From NCBI RefSeq assembly GCF_001939735.1, contig NZ_MJIL01000065.1, positions 280 through 64,279 of the forward strand: a stretch of 64,000 nucleotides of DNA, in the 5' to 3' direction. Source of the DNA: Photobacterium proteolyticum (GTDB lineage: Bacteria; Pseudomonadota; Gammaproteobacteria; Enterobacterales; Vibrionaceae). Below, piece after piece: positions 9,135 to 19,187 of this stretch; the first letter of the stretch is position 1; every line of letters starts with the position of its first letter. The notes beneath the pieces were generated by a model. It saw only the letters and a list, made by a program, of their open reading frames with translations. It was not told the DNA's origin and did no database searches. The translations under genes and the position numbers were made by a program.

Positions 9135-9842
9135 TTAATTTTCTTGATCCGGGAGAGTCTTGCAAGGTGCACCCGGATAAAAGTCACACGGTGCGAACAG
9201 GTGCATTGGTTGCTCTGTGGTGGGCTGAACAAAGGTCAGTTCGGCGGCATGGAGCTGCAGTCTCGGGGCGGCCTGCCGGGCTTCCTCATGGGCGTAGAAG
9301 CGATCGCCTAGGATAGGGTGGCCCAGCGCCAGCATATGGACTCTGAGCTGGTGAGAGCGACCAGTAACAGGGCGCATGCGCACTAGGGTTGCGTTGTCTT
9401 CGCGGGCGATGACCTGATAGTGGGTGACCGAAGGCTTACCGTCGTCGAAACAGACTTTTTGCTTCGGGCGATTTGGCCAGTCGCAGATCAACGGCAGGTC
9501 AACGGTACCGCTGTCTTGCTCAACATGGCCCCAGACTCTGGCATAGTAAACTTTTTCTGTCATGCGCTCGCGAAACTGCTTCTGCAGGTGACGTTCGGCC
9601 TCTTTGTTGATGGCAAGCACGATCAAGCCCGATGTGGCCATATCCAGGCGATGAACAAGATGCGCTTCGGAATATTCCTGAAGTACCCGGCTGTACACGC
9701 TGTCGTGGTGGATAGGATCACGGCCAGGGTTTGAAAGCAAACCGGATGGTTTGTTGATGGCAACAATATCGTTGTCGAGATGCAGAACATCCAGCCACGG
9801 CTCAACGGGCGGATTATAGTCCAGCAAAGGCAATGGTTTCAT
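9135..9842 (-). CDS. rluA: tRNA pseudouridine-32 / 23S rRNA pseudouridine-746 synthase RluA
   Basis: RluA isomerises U746 of 23S rRNA and U32 of several tRNAs. The 235-aa protein has the RluA-family catalytic motif HRLDMATSGL near residue 80, with the nucleophilic Asp, and the downstream VTGRSHQLRVH and LGHPILGDRFY motifs. It lacks an S4 domain, which fits RluA rather than RluC or RluD. It lies after rapA on the minus strand with a strong terminator between them, so it probably has its own promoter. Confidence 0.93.
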   Translation of the reverse strand: MKPLPLLDYNPPVEPWLDVLHLDNDIVAINKPSGLLSNPGRDPIHHDSVYSRVLQEYSEAHLVHRLDMATSGLIVLAINKEAERHLQKQFRERMTEKVYYARVWGHVEQDSGTVDLPLICDWPNRPKQKVCFDDGKPSVTHYQVIAREDNATLVRMRPVTGRSHQLRVHMLALGHPILGDRFYAHEEARQAAPRLQLHAAELTFVQPTTEQPMHLFAPCDFYPGAPCKTLPDQEN

Positions 9843-9925
9843 GGTTCGCTCGGGCTGACTGATTTCGAAGCGGGGGATAATAGCACGGTGGCAAGCCTCG
9901 AGTATGGAAAAAGGCGGAAAAAGAA

Positions 9926-9958
9926 AACCGCCTGGCAGCGATGGGCTGCCAGGCGGTT
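9926..9958 (-). terminator. Intrinsic terminator of rapA
   Basis: AACCGCCTGGCAGC (9926-9939) and GCTGCCAGGCGGTT (9945-9958) form a 14-bp perfect stem with a 5-nt loop, followed on the minus strand by TTCTTTTTCC. It lies 46 nt beyond the rapA stop. Confidence 0.9.
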
Positions 9959-10003
9959 AGTTCGTTAGAGTTGCTTCACTATGATTGTTGGTCTTGGCGG
10001 GTA

Positions 10004-12922
10004 TTAGCCGTGGCTGACAACAATCAGACGTAGCGAGTCCAGCTGAACCTGGGCTTTGGCAATATAGCCTGTCAGCTCCTGGATCTGGGACTCAATGAGC
10101 TCCAGCTCGTCATCACGGATGTTCGGGTTGACGGCTTTCAGCGCCTGGAGACGATCGAGCTCTGCACGCAGGTTAGCTTCCATATCGGCTTGGGCTGTAT
10201 CGCGCACGGTGACCAGCTCTTTGGCGACAGCCTGTTCGGCATGTTCGATCAGGACGTGAATATCTTTCTGTACCGAGTTAACCAGCTTGCTGGCCAGATG
10301 ACGGTTCACCGGGCTCAGCTGACGGTTAAAGCCTTCGAACTCCACGTTCGCCGATAGGTTGTTGCCTTTGGCATCAAGCAGAATACGGATTGGCGTCTGC
10401 GGCAGGAAGCGGCCGATGCCGGACTGTTTCGGTGCCTGCGCATCCACGACATAGACCAGCTCAAGCAACAGGGTACCGGCAGGAAGTGCCTTGTTCTTCA
10501 GCAGGGAAACGGCTGTTGTGCCCACACCTTCTGAAAGCAATAAATCGATACCGCCCTGAATCATCGGGTGTTCCCAACTGATAAAGTGCAGATCTTCGCG
10601 AGATAACGCGGTTTCTCGCTCAAAGGTGATGGTACAGCCGTCATAAGGCAGACCCGGGTAGCTGGCAACCATCATGTGCTCTGACGGCGTGACGACAATG
10701 GCATTTTCACCTTTGTCATCCTGGTTCAGGCCGATGGTATCGAACAGGCCGAGGGCGAAGGTGACCAGGTTGGTATCCCCGTCCTTGGCTGCGATTTGGC
10801 TAACCAGCTCGTTTGCCGTCTCGCCACCGTTGGAGTGAATTTCCAACAGGCGGTCACGGCCTTGCTCAAGCTTGCCTTTCAGTTCGCGGTGCATTGTCGC
10901 ACTGCGCTCAATCAGCTGTTCTAACGCTTCGCCGTCATGGGTATCACTGGCCAGCAGGGAAATAAGATCGCTACTGAATGCATCGTAGATGGCGCGGCCT
11001 GTCGGACAGGTTTCCTCGAAGGCATTGAGGCCTTCGTTATACCAGCGCGCCAACAGGGCCTGAGAGGTGCCCTGCAGGTGAGGAACATGAATTTCGATAT
11101 CGCGCTTTTGGCCAATGCGGTCGAGACGGCCGATACGCTGTTCTAGCAGATCCGGGTTGTTCGGAAGATCGAACATCACCAGTTGGTTGGCAAACTGGAA
11201 GTTACGGCCTTCCGAGCCAATTTCCGAGCAAAGCAGCACCTGGGCGCCGGCCTCGTCCTGGGCAAAGTAAGCTGCTGCCTTATCACGTTCGATGATCGAC
11301 ATGCCTTCATGGAAGACGGTTGCCCGGATCCCTTCACGCTCGCGCAGTGCCTGCTCAAGAGTCAATGCCGTTTGGGCGCGGGAGCAAATGACCAGTACCT
11401 TCTCATTGCGGTTTGCCATTAGCATATCCAGCAGCCAGTTCACGCGTGGATCAAAGTTCCACCAGGTCGCTGATTCACCCTCGAATTCCTGGTAGATGTC
11501 CTCTGGGTACAGCAGTTTGATTGCCTTTTGCTCTTCAGACATTTTGCCACCCATCATGCTGGCAACACGCATGGCCGTCTGGTACTGGCTCGGTAGAGCA
11601 AGCGGGTACATGTTCAGGTGACGCTGCGGGAAGCCTTTGACGGCGGCACGGGTATTACGGAAAAGCACCCGGCCGGTACCGTGGCGGTCCATCAGGTTGT
11701 CAATCAGCTCCTGACGGGCCGTGCTTTGCTGTTCTTCATCGATATCCTGAGATTCGATGATCCGCAGCATCGGTTCGATATCCTGCTCCGGCAGCAGCTC
11801 GGTCAGACTGTTCTGGGCGGCATCATCGAGCTTCTCGCCCGATAACAGGCGGGAGACGGCATCCGCTACAGGGGCGTACTGGCGCTCCTCCTCGACGAAG
11901 GCTGCGTAATCGTAGAAGCGATCGGGATCGAGCAGGCGCAGGCGGGCAAAGTGACTCTCGTGGCCCAGTTGCTCTGGCGTTGCGGTTAGCAGCAGGACGC
12001 CCGGACTTTTTTCTGCCAGTGCTTCAACCACCTGGTATTGGCGGCTAGGAGCATCCTCGCTCCATTCCAGATGGTGGGCTTCATCGACAACCAGCAGATC
12101 CCAGTCGGCTTCGAGGGCTTGCTCGAAGCGACGACGGCTCTTGCGCAGGAAATCCAGCGAGCACAGGACATACTGTGCGGTATCAAACGGGTTGGCCGAA
12201 TCAGCATAGGCCTCGACACAGCGCTCTTCGTCAAAGATTGAAAAGTGCAAGTTGAAACGGCGCATCATCTCGACCAGCCACTGGTGCTGCAGGGTCTCCG
12301 GCACCAGGATCAGAATTCGTTCTGCACGGCCAGACAGTACCTGCTGGTGGATGATCATACCGGCTTCGATGGTCTTACCCAGACCGACCTCATCGGCAAG
12401 CAAGACACGCGGCGCATAGCGGCGACCGACCTCGTGGGCAATGTACAACTGGTGCGGGATCAGGCCGGCACGCATGCCACACAGGCCACGCAACGGACTT
12501 TTATGTTGTTCGTACTGGTTCTTTAGTGCGCGGTAGCGAAGGGCAAAGCGATCCATACGGTCGATTTGGCCGGCAAACAGCTTGTCCTGCGGCTTGTTGA
12601 AACGGATTTGGTTGCTGAGGAAGATCTCGCGAAGCTGAACATTTTCCTCATCGGTATCGGTACGGGTACCGATGTAGGTGAAGACGCCGCCGGCTTCTTC
12701 GACCTGTTCGACCTTCAGAGACCAGCCTTCATGGCTTTCAACCACATCGCCGACATTAAACATTACGCGGGTAACGGGGGCATCATTTCGTGCATACAGG
12801 CGGTTCTCTTCACTGGCTGAGAACATCAAGGTGACAGTACGGGCATCAGCCGCAACGACTGTTCCCAAACCCAGATCACTTTCAGTATCGCTGATCCAAC
12901 GTTGACCCAAAGCAAATGGCAT
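10004..12922 (-). CDS. rapA: RNA polymerase-associated ATPase RapA (HepA)
   Basis: RapA is a Swi2/Snf2 ATPase that binds core RNA polymerase and helps recycle it after termination. The 972-aa product has N-terminal Tudor-like domains ([12 protein letters not shown]..., [13 protein letters not shown]), helicase motif I DEVGLGKT, the DEAH box in [10 protein letters not shown], motif III LLTATP and motif [13 protein letters not shown], then the RapA-specific C-terminal half. The length is normal for the family. It is divergent from the PIN-PhoH gene. Confidence 0.96.
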   Translation of the reverse strand: MPFALGQRWISDTESDLGLGTVVAADARTVTLMFSASEENRLYARNDAPVTRVMFNVGDVVESHEGWSLKVEQVEEAGGVFTYIGTRTDTDEENVQLREIFLSNQIRFNKPQDKLFAGQIDRMDRFALRYRALKNQYEQHKSPLRGLCGMRAGLIPHQLYIAHEVGRRYAPRVLLADEVGLGKTIEAGMIIHQQVLSGRAERILILVPETLQHQWLVEMMRRFNLHFSIFDEERCVEAYADSANPFDTAQYVLCSLDFLRKSRRRFEQALEADWDLLVVDEAHHLEWSEDAPSRQYQVVEALAEKSPGVLLLTATPEQLGHESHFARLRLLDPDRFYDYAAFVEEERQYAPVADAVSRLLSGEKLDDAAQNSLTELLPEQDIEPMLRIIESQDIDEEQQSTARQELIDNLMDRHGTGRVLFRNTRAAVKGFPQRHLNMYPLALPSQYQTAMRVASMMGGKMSEEQKAIKLLYPEDIYQEFEGESATWWNFDPRVNWLLDMLMANRNEKVLVICSRAQTALTLEQALREREGIRATVFHEGMSIIERDKAAAYFAQDEAGAQVLLCSEIGSEGRNFQFANQLVMFDLPNNPDLLEQRIGRLDRIGQKRDIEIHVPHLQGTSQALLARWYNEGLNAFEETCPTGRAIYDAFSSDLISLLASDTHDGEALEQLIERSATMHRELKGKLEQGRDRLLEIHSNGGETANELVSQIAAKDGDTNLVTFALGLFDTIGLNQDDKGENAIVVTPSEHMMVASYPGLPYDGCTITFERETALSREDLHFISWEHPMIQGGIDLLLSEGVGTTAVSLLKNKALPAGTLLLELVYVVDAQAPKQSGIGRFLPQTPIRILLDAKGNNLSANVEFEGFNRQLSPVNRHLASKLVNSVQKDIHVLIEHAEQAVAKELVTVRDTAQADMEANLRAELDRLQALKAVNPNIRDDELELIESQIQELTGYIAKAQVQLDSLRLIVVSHG

Positions 12923-13230
12923 AGTGGTTAAAACCTTCTAATTATTTGATATTAAGGAGAATGCTAAACCGATGCTCTAACATTTTTGAACTACACTGAG
13001 ATTAAGTGTAAGCCAGAATCTGCACCGGTAAAAAAGGGGACCAATGTTACTGCATGCTGTGAGTAAGGTCACGGTGAAAGTGACCAGAATTCGCCAAAGT
13101 ATCTTTAGGCATGATTGTCACAATTCTTTAATTATCTCCGGTCATTAATAGTAACCACATTAATTTGGCATACGCTTACTGAATGAGAGCAATTATTAAT
13201 TGCTGTCTGCTTGTTACCAAGGAGGTACCT
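12923..13230. other. Divergent intergenic region rapA / PIN-PhoH
   Basis: This 308-nt AT-rich spacer must hold the promoters of both neighbours. It contains an inverted repeat GGTCAC-N7-GTGACC at 13067-13085 and the palindrome GCAATTATTAATTGC at 13188-13202, either of which could be an operator. I found no convincing sigma-70 pair and no small gene. Confidence 0.5.
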
Positions 13231-14607
13231 ATGGACGATGCTGAACGGAAAGTGTTTGTATTAGATACGAATATTCTGCTTCACGAACCCCTCGCCATTT
13301 ATTCCTTTAAAGAGCACGATGTCGTTATTCCGATGACAGTGCTAGAAGAGCTGGATCGCATCAAGGACAGCAAGCGGGATGTCTCGCGTGATGCCCGAAT
13401 CGCGATTCGCGCGCTGGAAGATATCTTTCATGATGCCACCCCCGAACAGATTTCTGCCGGGATCCCTTTTTCTGACCAGGGAGAGAATCAAGGAACCATT
13501 GCCATCTTTGCCGACTATGAAGTGACCGAGACCGTGCATGCCTTTGCCGACAAGGCGGGAGACAACCGGATCCTGAACGGGGTACTTTTCTTGCAGGCAG
13601 AGTACGCGCCGCGGGAAGTGGTACTGGTCACCAAAGACATTAATATGCGGTTACGGGCCAAAGGAGCCGGCGTTTATTATGTTGATGACTACCGTTCTGA
13701 TCAGTTAATTGATGATGTCAAACTCCTGACCAAAGGATTTCATAAGTTCTCGGGTGATTTCTGGGAACGGGTTGGCGAGTGCCAGTCAGAAAGCCAAGGG
13801 CGCTCGACATTGCATACCTTACCGTCCGAGCTGTTTGAAATGCCGTTTATCAACCAATATCTACTGGACGAGGGATCGGATTTTGCCGCCCGGGTCCATG
13901 CGATTGACGGTGAGACGGTGACGCTAAAGGATATTGGCCAGGAGCGATTGATGCATCGCCAGGCCTGGGGGATCCACCCTAAGAATGTCTATCAGGGTAT
14001 GGCGCTGGATGCGATGATGGATCCGGCTATTGATCTGGTGATCCTGACCGGCCCGGCCGGGTGTGGTAAAACTATTCTGGCCATGGCGGCAGCCCTGGAG
14101 CAGGTGATTGAAAAAGGTATGTATGACAAGATCCTTGTCACCCGAAATACACCGGAAATTGCCGAGTCGATTGGTTATCTTCCGGGTACCGAAGAAGAAA
14201 AAATGATGCCATGGCTAGCGGCAGTTACCGATACCATGGAAGCGTTGCACAAAAATGATGTCTGTACCGATGGCTCAATGAAGTACATCTACGACAAGGC
14301 CAATATTCAATTCAAATCCATTAACTTTATGCGCGGCCGTTCCATTCAGAATGCCTTTGTTCTGTTGGATGAGTGCCAGAACCTAACCGCCTCCCAGATC
14401 AAAACCATTATTACCCGTTGCGGGGAGGGCACCAAGATAGTCTGTTCCGGTAACCTGGCACAGATTGATTCCAGCTATTTGTCTCCGGTCACCTCGGGCT
14501 TGACGTATATCGTTGAGCGTTTTAAAAATTTCGAGGGCAGTGCCAACATTTATCTCAACGGCGTGGTCCGCAGCCGGTTGGCTGAATTTGCGGAAGAAAA
14601 CCTGTAA
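13231..14607 (+). CDS. PIN-domain plus PhoH-domain ATPase
   Basis: This 458-aa protein fuses an N-terminal PIN nuclease-like domain (VLDTNILLHEP near residue 9, with the conserved acidic residues) to a C-terminal PhoH ATPase (Walker A GPAGCGKT near residue 273, Walker B FVLLDECQN). Proteins of this PhoH2 type are proposed to be RNA helicase-nucleases; the role in this genus is not established. I start it at 13231 because a textbook AAGGAGG lies 5 nt upstream. It is distinct from the shorter PhoH (ybeZ) linked to ybeY. Confidence 0.9.
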   Translation: MDDAERKVFVLDTNILLHEPLAIYSFKEHDVVIPMTVLEELDRIKDSKRDVSRDARIAIRALEDIFHDATPEQISAGIPFSDQGENQGTIAIFADYEVTETVHAFADKAGDNRILNGVLFLQAEYAPREVVLVTKDINMRLRAKGAGVYYVDDYRSDQLIDDVKLLTKGFHKFSGDFWERVGECQSESQGRSTLHTLPSELFEMPFINQYLLDEGSDFAARVHAIDGETVTLKDIGQERLMHRQAWGIHPKNVYQGMALDAMMDPAIDLVILTGPAGCGKTILAMAAALEQVIEKGMYDKILVTRNTPEIAESIGYLPGTEEEKMMPWLAAVTDTMEALHKNDVCTDGSMKYIYDKANIQFKSINFMRGRSIQNAFVLLDECQNLTASQIKTIITRCGEGTKIVCSGNLAQIDSSYLSPVTSGLTYIVERFKNFEGSANIYLNGVVRSRLAEFAEENL

Positions 14608-14618
14608 CCAATATTTGT

Positions 14619-14655
14619 GTAGCGAGATTTGAGGGGACGCCTCGAACCTCGCTAC
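14619..14655. terminator. Possible hairpin terminator between PIN-PhoH and thiQ
   Basis: GTAGCGAG (14619-14626) and CTCGCTAC (14648-14655) form an 8-bp stem with an inner GAGG/CCTC stem, overlapping the thiQ stop codon. No T-run is present, so it is a weak terminator candidate for the two convergent genes. Confidence 0.4.
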
Positions 14656-15383
14656 TAGCAACCCAGATATTTCTTCAATTCTTTATCTTCCGGCTCTTCC
14701 AGTATTTGCTTGGTAGGGCCGAAAACCCTGATCTTCCCTTGTGAAATAAACGCGCACTTACCGGCAATTTTGAGGGCATCTTCCGGGCTATGGGTGACCA
14801 TGAGCACGCTTGTCTGTTGTTCCCTCGCAAGCGTCTTAACCAGTTCCAGCATCTCTTTGCGCAGTGCCGGATCCAGAGCCGAAAACGGTTCGTCGAGCAG
14901 CAGCAAGGGTCTTTTTCGGATCAGGCACCGGGCCAGGGCTACTCGCTGTTTCTGGCCGCCCGAGAGTTGCTCAGGCAGACGATCAAGGTACTTCTGGATC
15001 CCGACTCGTGAGGCAGCTACAACAATGTTCTCCTTGTCTTCCTGGCTAAGTTTGAGTCCCGGGTGAAGCCCCAAACCGATATTTTCGAACACGCTTAGAT
15101 GCGGAAACAGGTTGTGATCCTGAAACAGCAGCGAGAGCGGTCTTTCGGACGGCAGCTGACGGTCGATCGTCTGTCCGGCAATGGTGAGCGTGCCGCTGTC
15201 GGGGGCAAGAAAGCCGGCTACCATGGCCAGCAGGGTACTTTTTCCGGCACCGCTCGGACCGATCAGGGCGACGATATCACCGGCTTCGACTTCTAGGTCA
15301 AAGGTGAGCCGGGTAGTGTCAGCCTGTCGAGGCTGGTTTGGCTGGGCGTAGCTGTGGGTGAGTTGGTTCAGGGTCAGCATCAT
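14655..15383 (-). CDS. thiQ: Thiamine ABC transporter ATP-binding protein ThiQ
   Basis: ThiQ energises uptake of thiamine, TMP and TPP across the inner membrane. The 242-aa protein has Walker A GPSGAGKST near residue 42, the signature LSGGQKQR, Walker B LLLLDEPFSALD and the switch His in VTHSPED. The first of two adjacent ATG codons overlaps the thiP stop as ATGA, so the genes are translationally coupled. It is the last gene of thiB-thiP-thiQ, under the TPP riboswitch. Confidence 0.95.
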   Translation of the reverse strand: MMLTLNQLTHSYAQPNQPRQADTTRLTFDLEVEAGDIVALIGPSGAGKSTLLAMVAGFLAPDSGTLTIAGQTIDRQLPSERPLSLLFQDHNLFPHLSVFENIGLGLHPGLKLSQEDKENIVVAASRVGIQKYLDRLPEQLSGGQKQRVALARCLIRKRPLLLLDEPFSALDPALRKEMLELVKTLAREQQTSVLMVTHSPEDALKIAGKCAFISQGKIRVFGPTKQILEEPEDKELKKYLGC

Positions 15384-16969
15384 GGCGTCCGGATCAGTAA
15401 TTTTTCAACCAGGGTAAAAATCCCCAGGCTGAGCAGTAGCAGGAACAGAGCAGCAACGGCAGCGGCATCCATCTGGTAGCTGCCAAGTAGCTGGAACAGA
15501 TACAGCGGCAAGGTTTGAAAGCCCTGGCTGCCAAACAGGGCGATGGCCCCCAAATCTCCCAGAGACAGTACAAAGCCCGTCGCCAGTGCCTGAGCAATGG
15601 GCTTGCGCAGAGCGCGCCACTCAACGAGACGCAGACGGGACAGCCCGTACATCCCAAGGCTCTGGCACAGCGGATTATATTGCTGGGCAACATGCAGCAT
15701 TGGTTGGCTCAGCGTCTTGATCACATAGGGCAGCGCCATCAAGGCGTTGACCCCGACAATAACCCAGAAGGCGGCAGCAAACGCATCGGTGTACTGACGC
15801 AGGAGCAGAAAAATGCCGGTACTGAGCACCAGCCCCGGGGTGATCAGGATGATTGTGCCGAGCAGCTCAATACCGTCTGCCGGTAAGTTTTTTTGTTGCA
15901 GTCGCCATTGGCGGCTGGTGAGTAAAATAGCGATACCACTGACAAGGGCTATCAGGCAGGATAGCGCAGCAATTTTGAGTGAGTTCAGGATTGCCTGCCA
16001 TAGCGCAGGCTCGGCTAGCAAACTCGGGAGCTGGCGATTGAGCCCGGCTCCGATCACTGCCAGCAGCGGCGGGATCACCAGCAAGAGGGCAAAACCGATC
16101 CACAGTCCGTCCCAGGCCTTTGATTGCCAGTTGTCAAACTGGTTGAGAGGGCGTTGGGTGGTTGAGCCGCTAAGGGTTGGCAGGGGCTTGGCAAAGCGCT
16201 GGGTAAACAGTACCAGGCTGCTGCAGATCAGCATTTGCCACAGGGCCAGAATGGCTCCGCCAGCCAAGTCAAAGTCATAGCGAAGCGCCTGATAGATTGC
16301 CAGCTCGATGGTTGTGGCTTTCGGGCCGCCGCCCAGTGACATGATCACCGCAAAGCTGGTAAAGCACAGCATAAAAATCAGGCCGATAACATGCGGCAGT
16401 TGCTGGCGGATCCGTGGCCAGGCGATAAAACGGAACTTACTCCAGCCCTTAATCCCCAGATGCGTTGCCAACTGGTGCTGCTCGAACGGGATCCCCTCCA
16501 GGCTTTGCAGCAAAAGGCGAGTTGCAAGCGGGTAGTTGAGAAAGACATGGGCCAGCAAGATGCCGTTCAGGCCGTAGATTGAAAAGGGCATGGAATGGCC
16601 GTAGGCATTGAGCCACCCAGCCAGCAGGCCGCTTTTGCCATAGATAGTCAGCAGGCCGAAAACGGCTACCAGTACTGGCAGTACTAGTGTCATCGCAAAC
16701 AGACGCAGCAACAAGCCCCGGCCGGGAAACTGGCGCCGTGACAGGGCATAGGCAGTCGGAATAGCCGGGATGATGCTCAGCAGGGTTGATAGCAGAGCCT
16801 GGTAGAAGCTAAAGCCGGAGACATGGCGCAGATAAGGGTCCCGCCAGATTTGCAGTGGATTTAGCTCGTTGGCCTGACTGATCAGGGCCAGAATGGCGCT
16901 CAGTACCAGAGCGACAATAAGCCCGGCAGAGATCATGCCGGGCAAAGTTTGGGTAACGCGTGTATTCAA
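15380..16969 (-). CDS. thiP: Thiamine ABC transporter permease ThiP
   Basis: ThiP forms the membrane channel of the thiamine/TPP importer. The 529-aa protein is a fused, two-half permease with about 12 hydrophobic segments, starting at PGMISAGLIVALVLSAI and ending at VAALFLLLLSLGIFTLVE. EAA-type coupling loops that contact ThiQ occur in both halves (around HLGIKGWSKFRFIAWPRIR and SLGMYGLSRLRLVEW). It begins 13 nt after thiB and overlaps thiQ by 4 nt. Confidence 0.95.
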   Translation of the reverse strand: MNTRVTQTLPGMISAGLIVALVLSAILALISQANELNPLQIWRDPYLRHVSGFSFYQALLSTLLSIIPAIPTAYALSRRQFPGRGLLLRLFAMTLVLPVLVAVFGLLTIYGKSGLLAGWLNAYGHSMPFSIYGLNGILLAHVFLNYPLATRLLLQSLEGIPFEQHQLATHLGIKGWSKFRFIAWPRIRQQLPHVIGLIFMLCFTSFAVIMSLGGGPKATTIELAIYQALRYDFDLAGGAILALWQMLICSSLVLFTQRFAKPLPTLSGSTTQRPLNQFDNWQSKAWDGLWIGFALLLVIPPLLAVIGAGLNRQLPSLLAEPALWQAILNSLKIAALSCLIALVSGIAILLTSRQWRLQQKNLPADGIELLGTIILITPGLVLSTGIFLLLRQYTDAFAAAFWVIVGVNALMALPYVIKTLSQPMLHVAQQYNPLCQSLGMYGLSRLRLVEWRALRKPIAQALATGFVLSLGDLGAIALFGSQGFQTLPLYLFQLLGSYQMDAAAVAALFLLLLSLGIFTLVEKLLIRTP

Positions 16970-16982
16970 AGGAGGGCGGCCA

Positions 16983-17969
16983 TTATTGGGTCAGGGCGTG
17001 TTGCCATTCTCGGATCCATCCACGACGCTCGGCAGCCACTTCCTCGGCACCAAATTCCAATGACTTGGCAGGCAGAGTCAGTTGCTCAAACCCTTCAGGC
17101 AGGGGCTGCTTGGTGACTGGGTACATCCAGTTACCTGTCGGGATCACTGACTGGAACGCCGGCGTCAGGATAAAGGCCATAAACTGATCGGCCAGTTTCT
17201 GGTTCGGGCTGCTTTTCAGCTTGGCCGCCACTTCAACTTGCATGTAGTGGCCTTCGCTGAAGTCTGCGGCTTTGTACTGGTTCTTGTTTTCGGCAATGAT
17301 GTGGTAGGCCGGTGATGTCGTATAGGACAAGACAAGATCAGATTCGCCCTTGAGGAACATATTGTAGGCTTCCGACCAGCCTTTGGTGACTGTGACCGTT
17401 TTCTTCGCCAGTTGCTGCCATGCCTCAGAGGCGTTATCGCCGTAGACCGACTTCATCCATAGCATCAGGCCCTGGCCCGGTGTCGAGGTGCGCGGATCCT
17501 GGTAGATCACGCTCAGATCTTTGCGCTCAACCAGCTCTTTCAGGCTTTTCGGCGGTGTCGCCAGTTTTTCTGAGTCATAAACGAATGCAAAGTAACCGTA
17601 GTCATACGGTACAAAGGTATCGTCGTTCCAGCCGTTAGGCAGGGTGACACTGCGGGTATCGACGCTGTGCGTTGCCAGCAGGCCGGTTTTTTTTGCTTCG
17701 CTGATCAGGTTATTGTCCAGACCCAGCAGGATGTCGGCCTTGGCGCTGCTGCCTTCAAGGCGCAGACGGTTGAGGATGGAGACGCCGTCGTCCAGCGCCA
17801 CGAACTCAAGGTTACAGTTGCACTCGGCCTCGAAGGCTTTTTCAATCGCCGGGCCCGGTCCCCAGTCAGAAGCAAAAGAGCTGTAGGTATAGACGGTTAG
17901 GGTATCTGTCGCTGCCCATGCTGAGCCTGCAGCCATAGACAGAGTTAGAATTGGAAGTAGTTTTTTCAC
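16983..17969 (-). CDS. thiB: Thiamine-binding periplasmic protein ThiB (TbpA)
   Basis: ThiB captures thiamine and its phosphates in the periplasm for ThiPQ. The 328-aa precursor has a signal peptide (KKLLPILTLSMAAGSAWA) and the family motifs LTVYTYSSFASDWGPGP and LEFVALDDGVSILNRLRLEG, closely like E. coli TbpA from memory. I choose a GTG start at 17969: it has AGGAG 7-8 nt upstream and gives a standard signal peptide, whereas the ATG at 17993 has no spaced ribosome-binding site. The TPP riboswitch lies about 120 nt upstream. Confidence 0.94.
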   Translation of the reverse strand: MKKLLPILTLSMAAGSAWAATDTLTVYTYSSFASDWGPGPAIEKAFEAECNCNLEFVALDDGVSILNRLRLEGSSAKADILLGLDNNLISEAKKTGLLATHSVDTRSVTLPNGWNDDTFVPYDYGYFAFVYDSEKLATPPKSLKELVERKDLSVIYQDPRTSTPGQGLMLWMKSVYGDNASEAWQQLAKKTVTVTKGWSEAYNMFLKGESDLVLSYTTSPAYHIIAENKNQYKAADFSEGHYMQVEVAAKLKSSPNQKLADQFMAFILTPAFQSVIPTGNWMYPVTKQPLPEGFEQLTLPAKSLEFGAEEVAAERRGWIREWQHALTQ

Positions 17970-18087
17970 TATGCGCTCCTGATGCCCTTGCATCCTGCAA
18001 GAGGGAAATAAATCGAATGAGCGGCACAGGGTTGAGAAAGGTATGCAGCATCGTGCTGCAACGTTGACAATAATGGTGGTCAGATTA

Positions 18088-18171
18088 TCTCAATTCCTAC
18101 GCCAGCATGACCTGGTTCAGGTTCAGTGGGTCCCGCAAAAAGCAATCTCAGTCTGGTATCAGACTCCCCAA
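18088..18171 (-). promoter_or_regulatory. TPP riboswitch (THI element) of thiBPQ
   Basis: On the minus strand the order is GGGGAGTC, CTGAGA, GACCC, TGAACCTGA, then CAGGTCATGCTGGCGTAGGAA, matching the conserved blocks of the THI-box aptamer (CUGAGA, ACC...UGAACCUGA, GCGNAGGGA). It precedes thiB by about 120 nt. No terminator hairpin with a T-run lies between aptamer and start, so control of translation initiation is more likely than transcription termination. Confidence 0.93.
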
Positions 18172-18254
18172 TGAGAACGATAGCTATTGTAATGCGCTCT
18201 GCAGTCCGTTGCCAGCGCAATACTACGTTGTGTCGTTTGGCCCTGTATTTTGAG

Positions 18255-19037
18255 CTAGCGGGCTTCGTTGAGTGCCCAGTCGTAGTCATAGCTGACGTTG
18301 TTGAGCTGAACCGGCTGGCCCTGGCGGTACCTATTAAGGTGCTTTTGCAGGTTGCTCTTACTGCCAAAGTCTACACCGTACCAATCATAGATTGAGGACA
18401 AACGGACGTTGTCGCCGCTTACCCGAATCCCTTTGGCACTGTTGATAAAGCGACGGGCACTCTGCTCAAGCAGCTTTTCGCTGTTGCTGGCGGTAAAGGC
18501 CGTCGGCTGGAGGTCGGGGCAACCCAGGCTGGCACAGTTGACGACATAGTGAATGCGGGGATCATTCCAAATCGGGCGCAGGATCCGGTGTTCGATATCA
18601 TTGAGCGATAGGTTATTGCCATTAATGGTGACGAGCTTTTCATCCCAGGGCCCGAAGCTGAACAGGCCGCCTAGCTTGGTAATGGATTTCAGTGGGTAGT
18701 TGTCGAGGATCAACTGAACGGTCAGGGCATTGTAAAGGTTCACCCAGTAGGCGAATTGTTCGTCTTTGCTATAGCGGCGCGGATCGGTCGCGGTTAGCTT
18801 GCGGATATAGCGGTCCAAATCATACTTGTCGCTGCTGGACACGGCGCGGTAGCGGAACAGCGTCTGTTTGGGCTGCGCGACCAGGTAGCTATCCAGTGTC
18901 TGTTGCCAGAGAGAGTGGTCGATCGTCGCGGTATTGGTTTCATTGCTCTGTTGCCAGTAGGGCCACAAGTCAGCTCTGGGCGCGGCGCAGCCTGTTGCGG
19001 AAACCAACAACAAGAAAAGGGTGAATATAGTACGCAT
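18255..19037 (-). CDS. DUF547-domain lipoprotein, function unknown
   Basis: The 260-aa protein has a lipoprotein signal peptide with lipobox-like VSATGC (Cys at residue 17), so it is probably anchored in the envelope. The body is a DUF547 domain with the typical FAYWVNLYNALTVQLIL, HRILRPIWNDPRIHYVVNCASLGCP and YDWYGVDF segments. The conserved Cys, His and Asp residues recall a papain-like fold, but no activity can be assigned. It is a single gene between the thiamine transporter and the leu operon. Confidence 0.85.
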   Translation of the reverse strand: MRTIFTLFLLLVSATGCAAPRADLWPYWQQSNETNTATIDHSLWQQTLDSYLVAQPKQTLFRYRAVSSSDKYDLDRYIRKLTATDPRRYSKDEQFAYWVNLYNALTVQLILDNYPLKSITKLGGLFSFGPWDEKLVTINGNNLSLNDIEHRILRPIWNDPRIHYVVNCASLGCPDLQPTAFTASNSEKLLEQSARRFINSAKGIRVSGDNVRLSSIYDWYGVDFGSKSNLQKHLNRYRQGQPVQLNNVSYDYDWALNEAR

Positions 19038-19141
19038 GCTAAGTCCTTGCGATCACTGAGTTGGAAGTTGCTAGATGATATGACCTGTATCGTCCTGTTT
19101 TCTTGCAGCAATTTTCTGCTATCCCTTTGCCAGATATAAAA

Positions 19142-19169
19142 ATGCCCCGGCAGCTGAGGGCCGGGGCAT
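19142..19169 (-). terminator. Intrinsic terminator of leuABCD
   Basis: ATGCCCCGGC (19142-19151) and GCCGGGGCAT (19160-19169) form a 10-bp stem with an 8-nt loop, and the minus strand continues with TTTTTAT. It lies 18 nt past the leuD stop. Confidence 0.9.
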
Positions 19170-19187
19170 GGTGAACAGCAAGGCTAG

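Noticed and set aside
13009-13022. 14-mer GTGTAAGCCAGAAT occurring also at 32963-32976
   Set aside because: Only two copies, no flanking similarity and no palindromic or mobile-element structure; chance or a trivial coincidence is enough.
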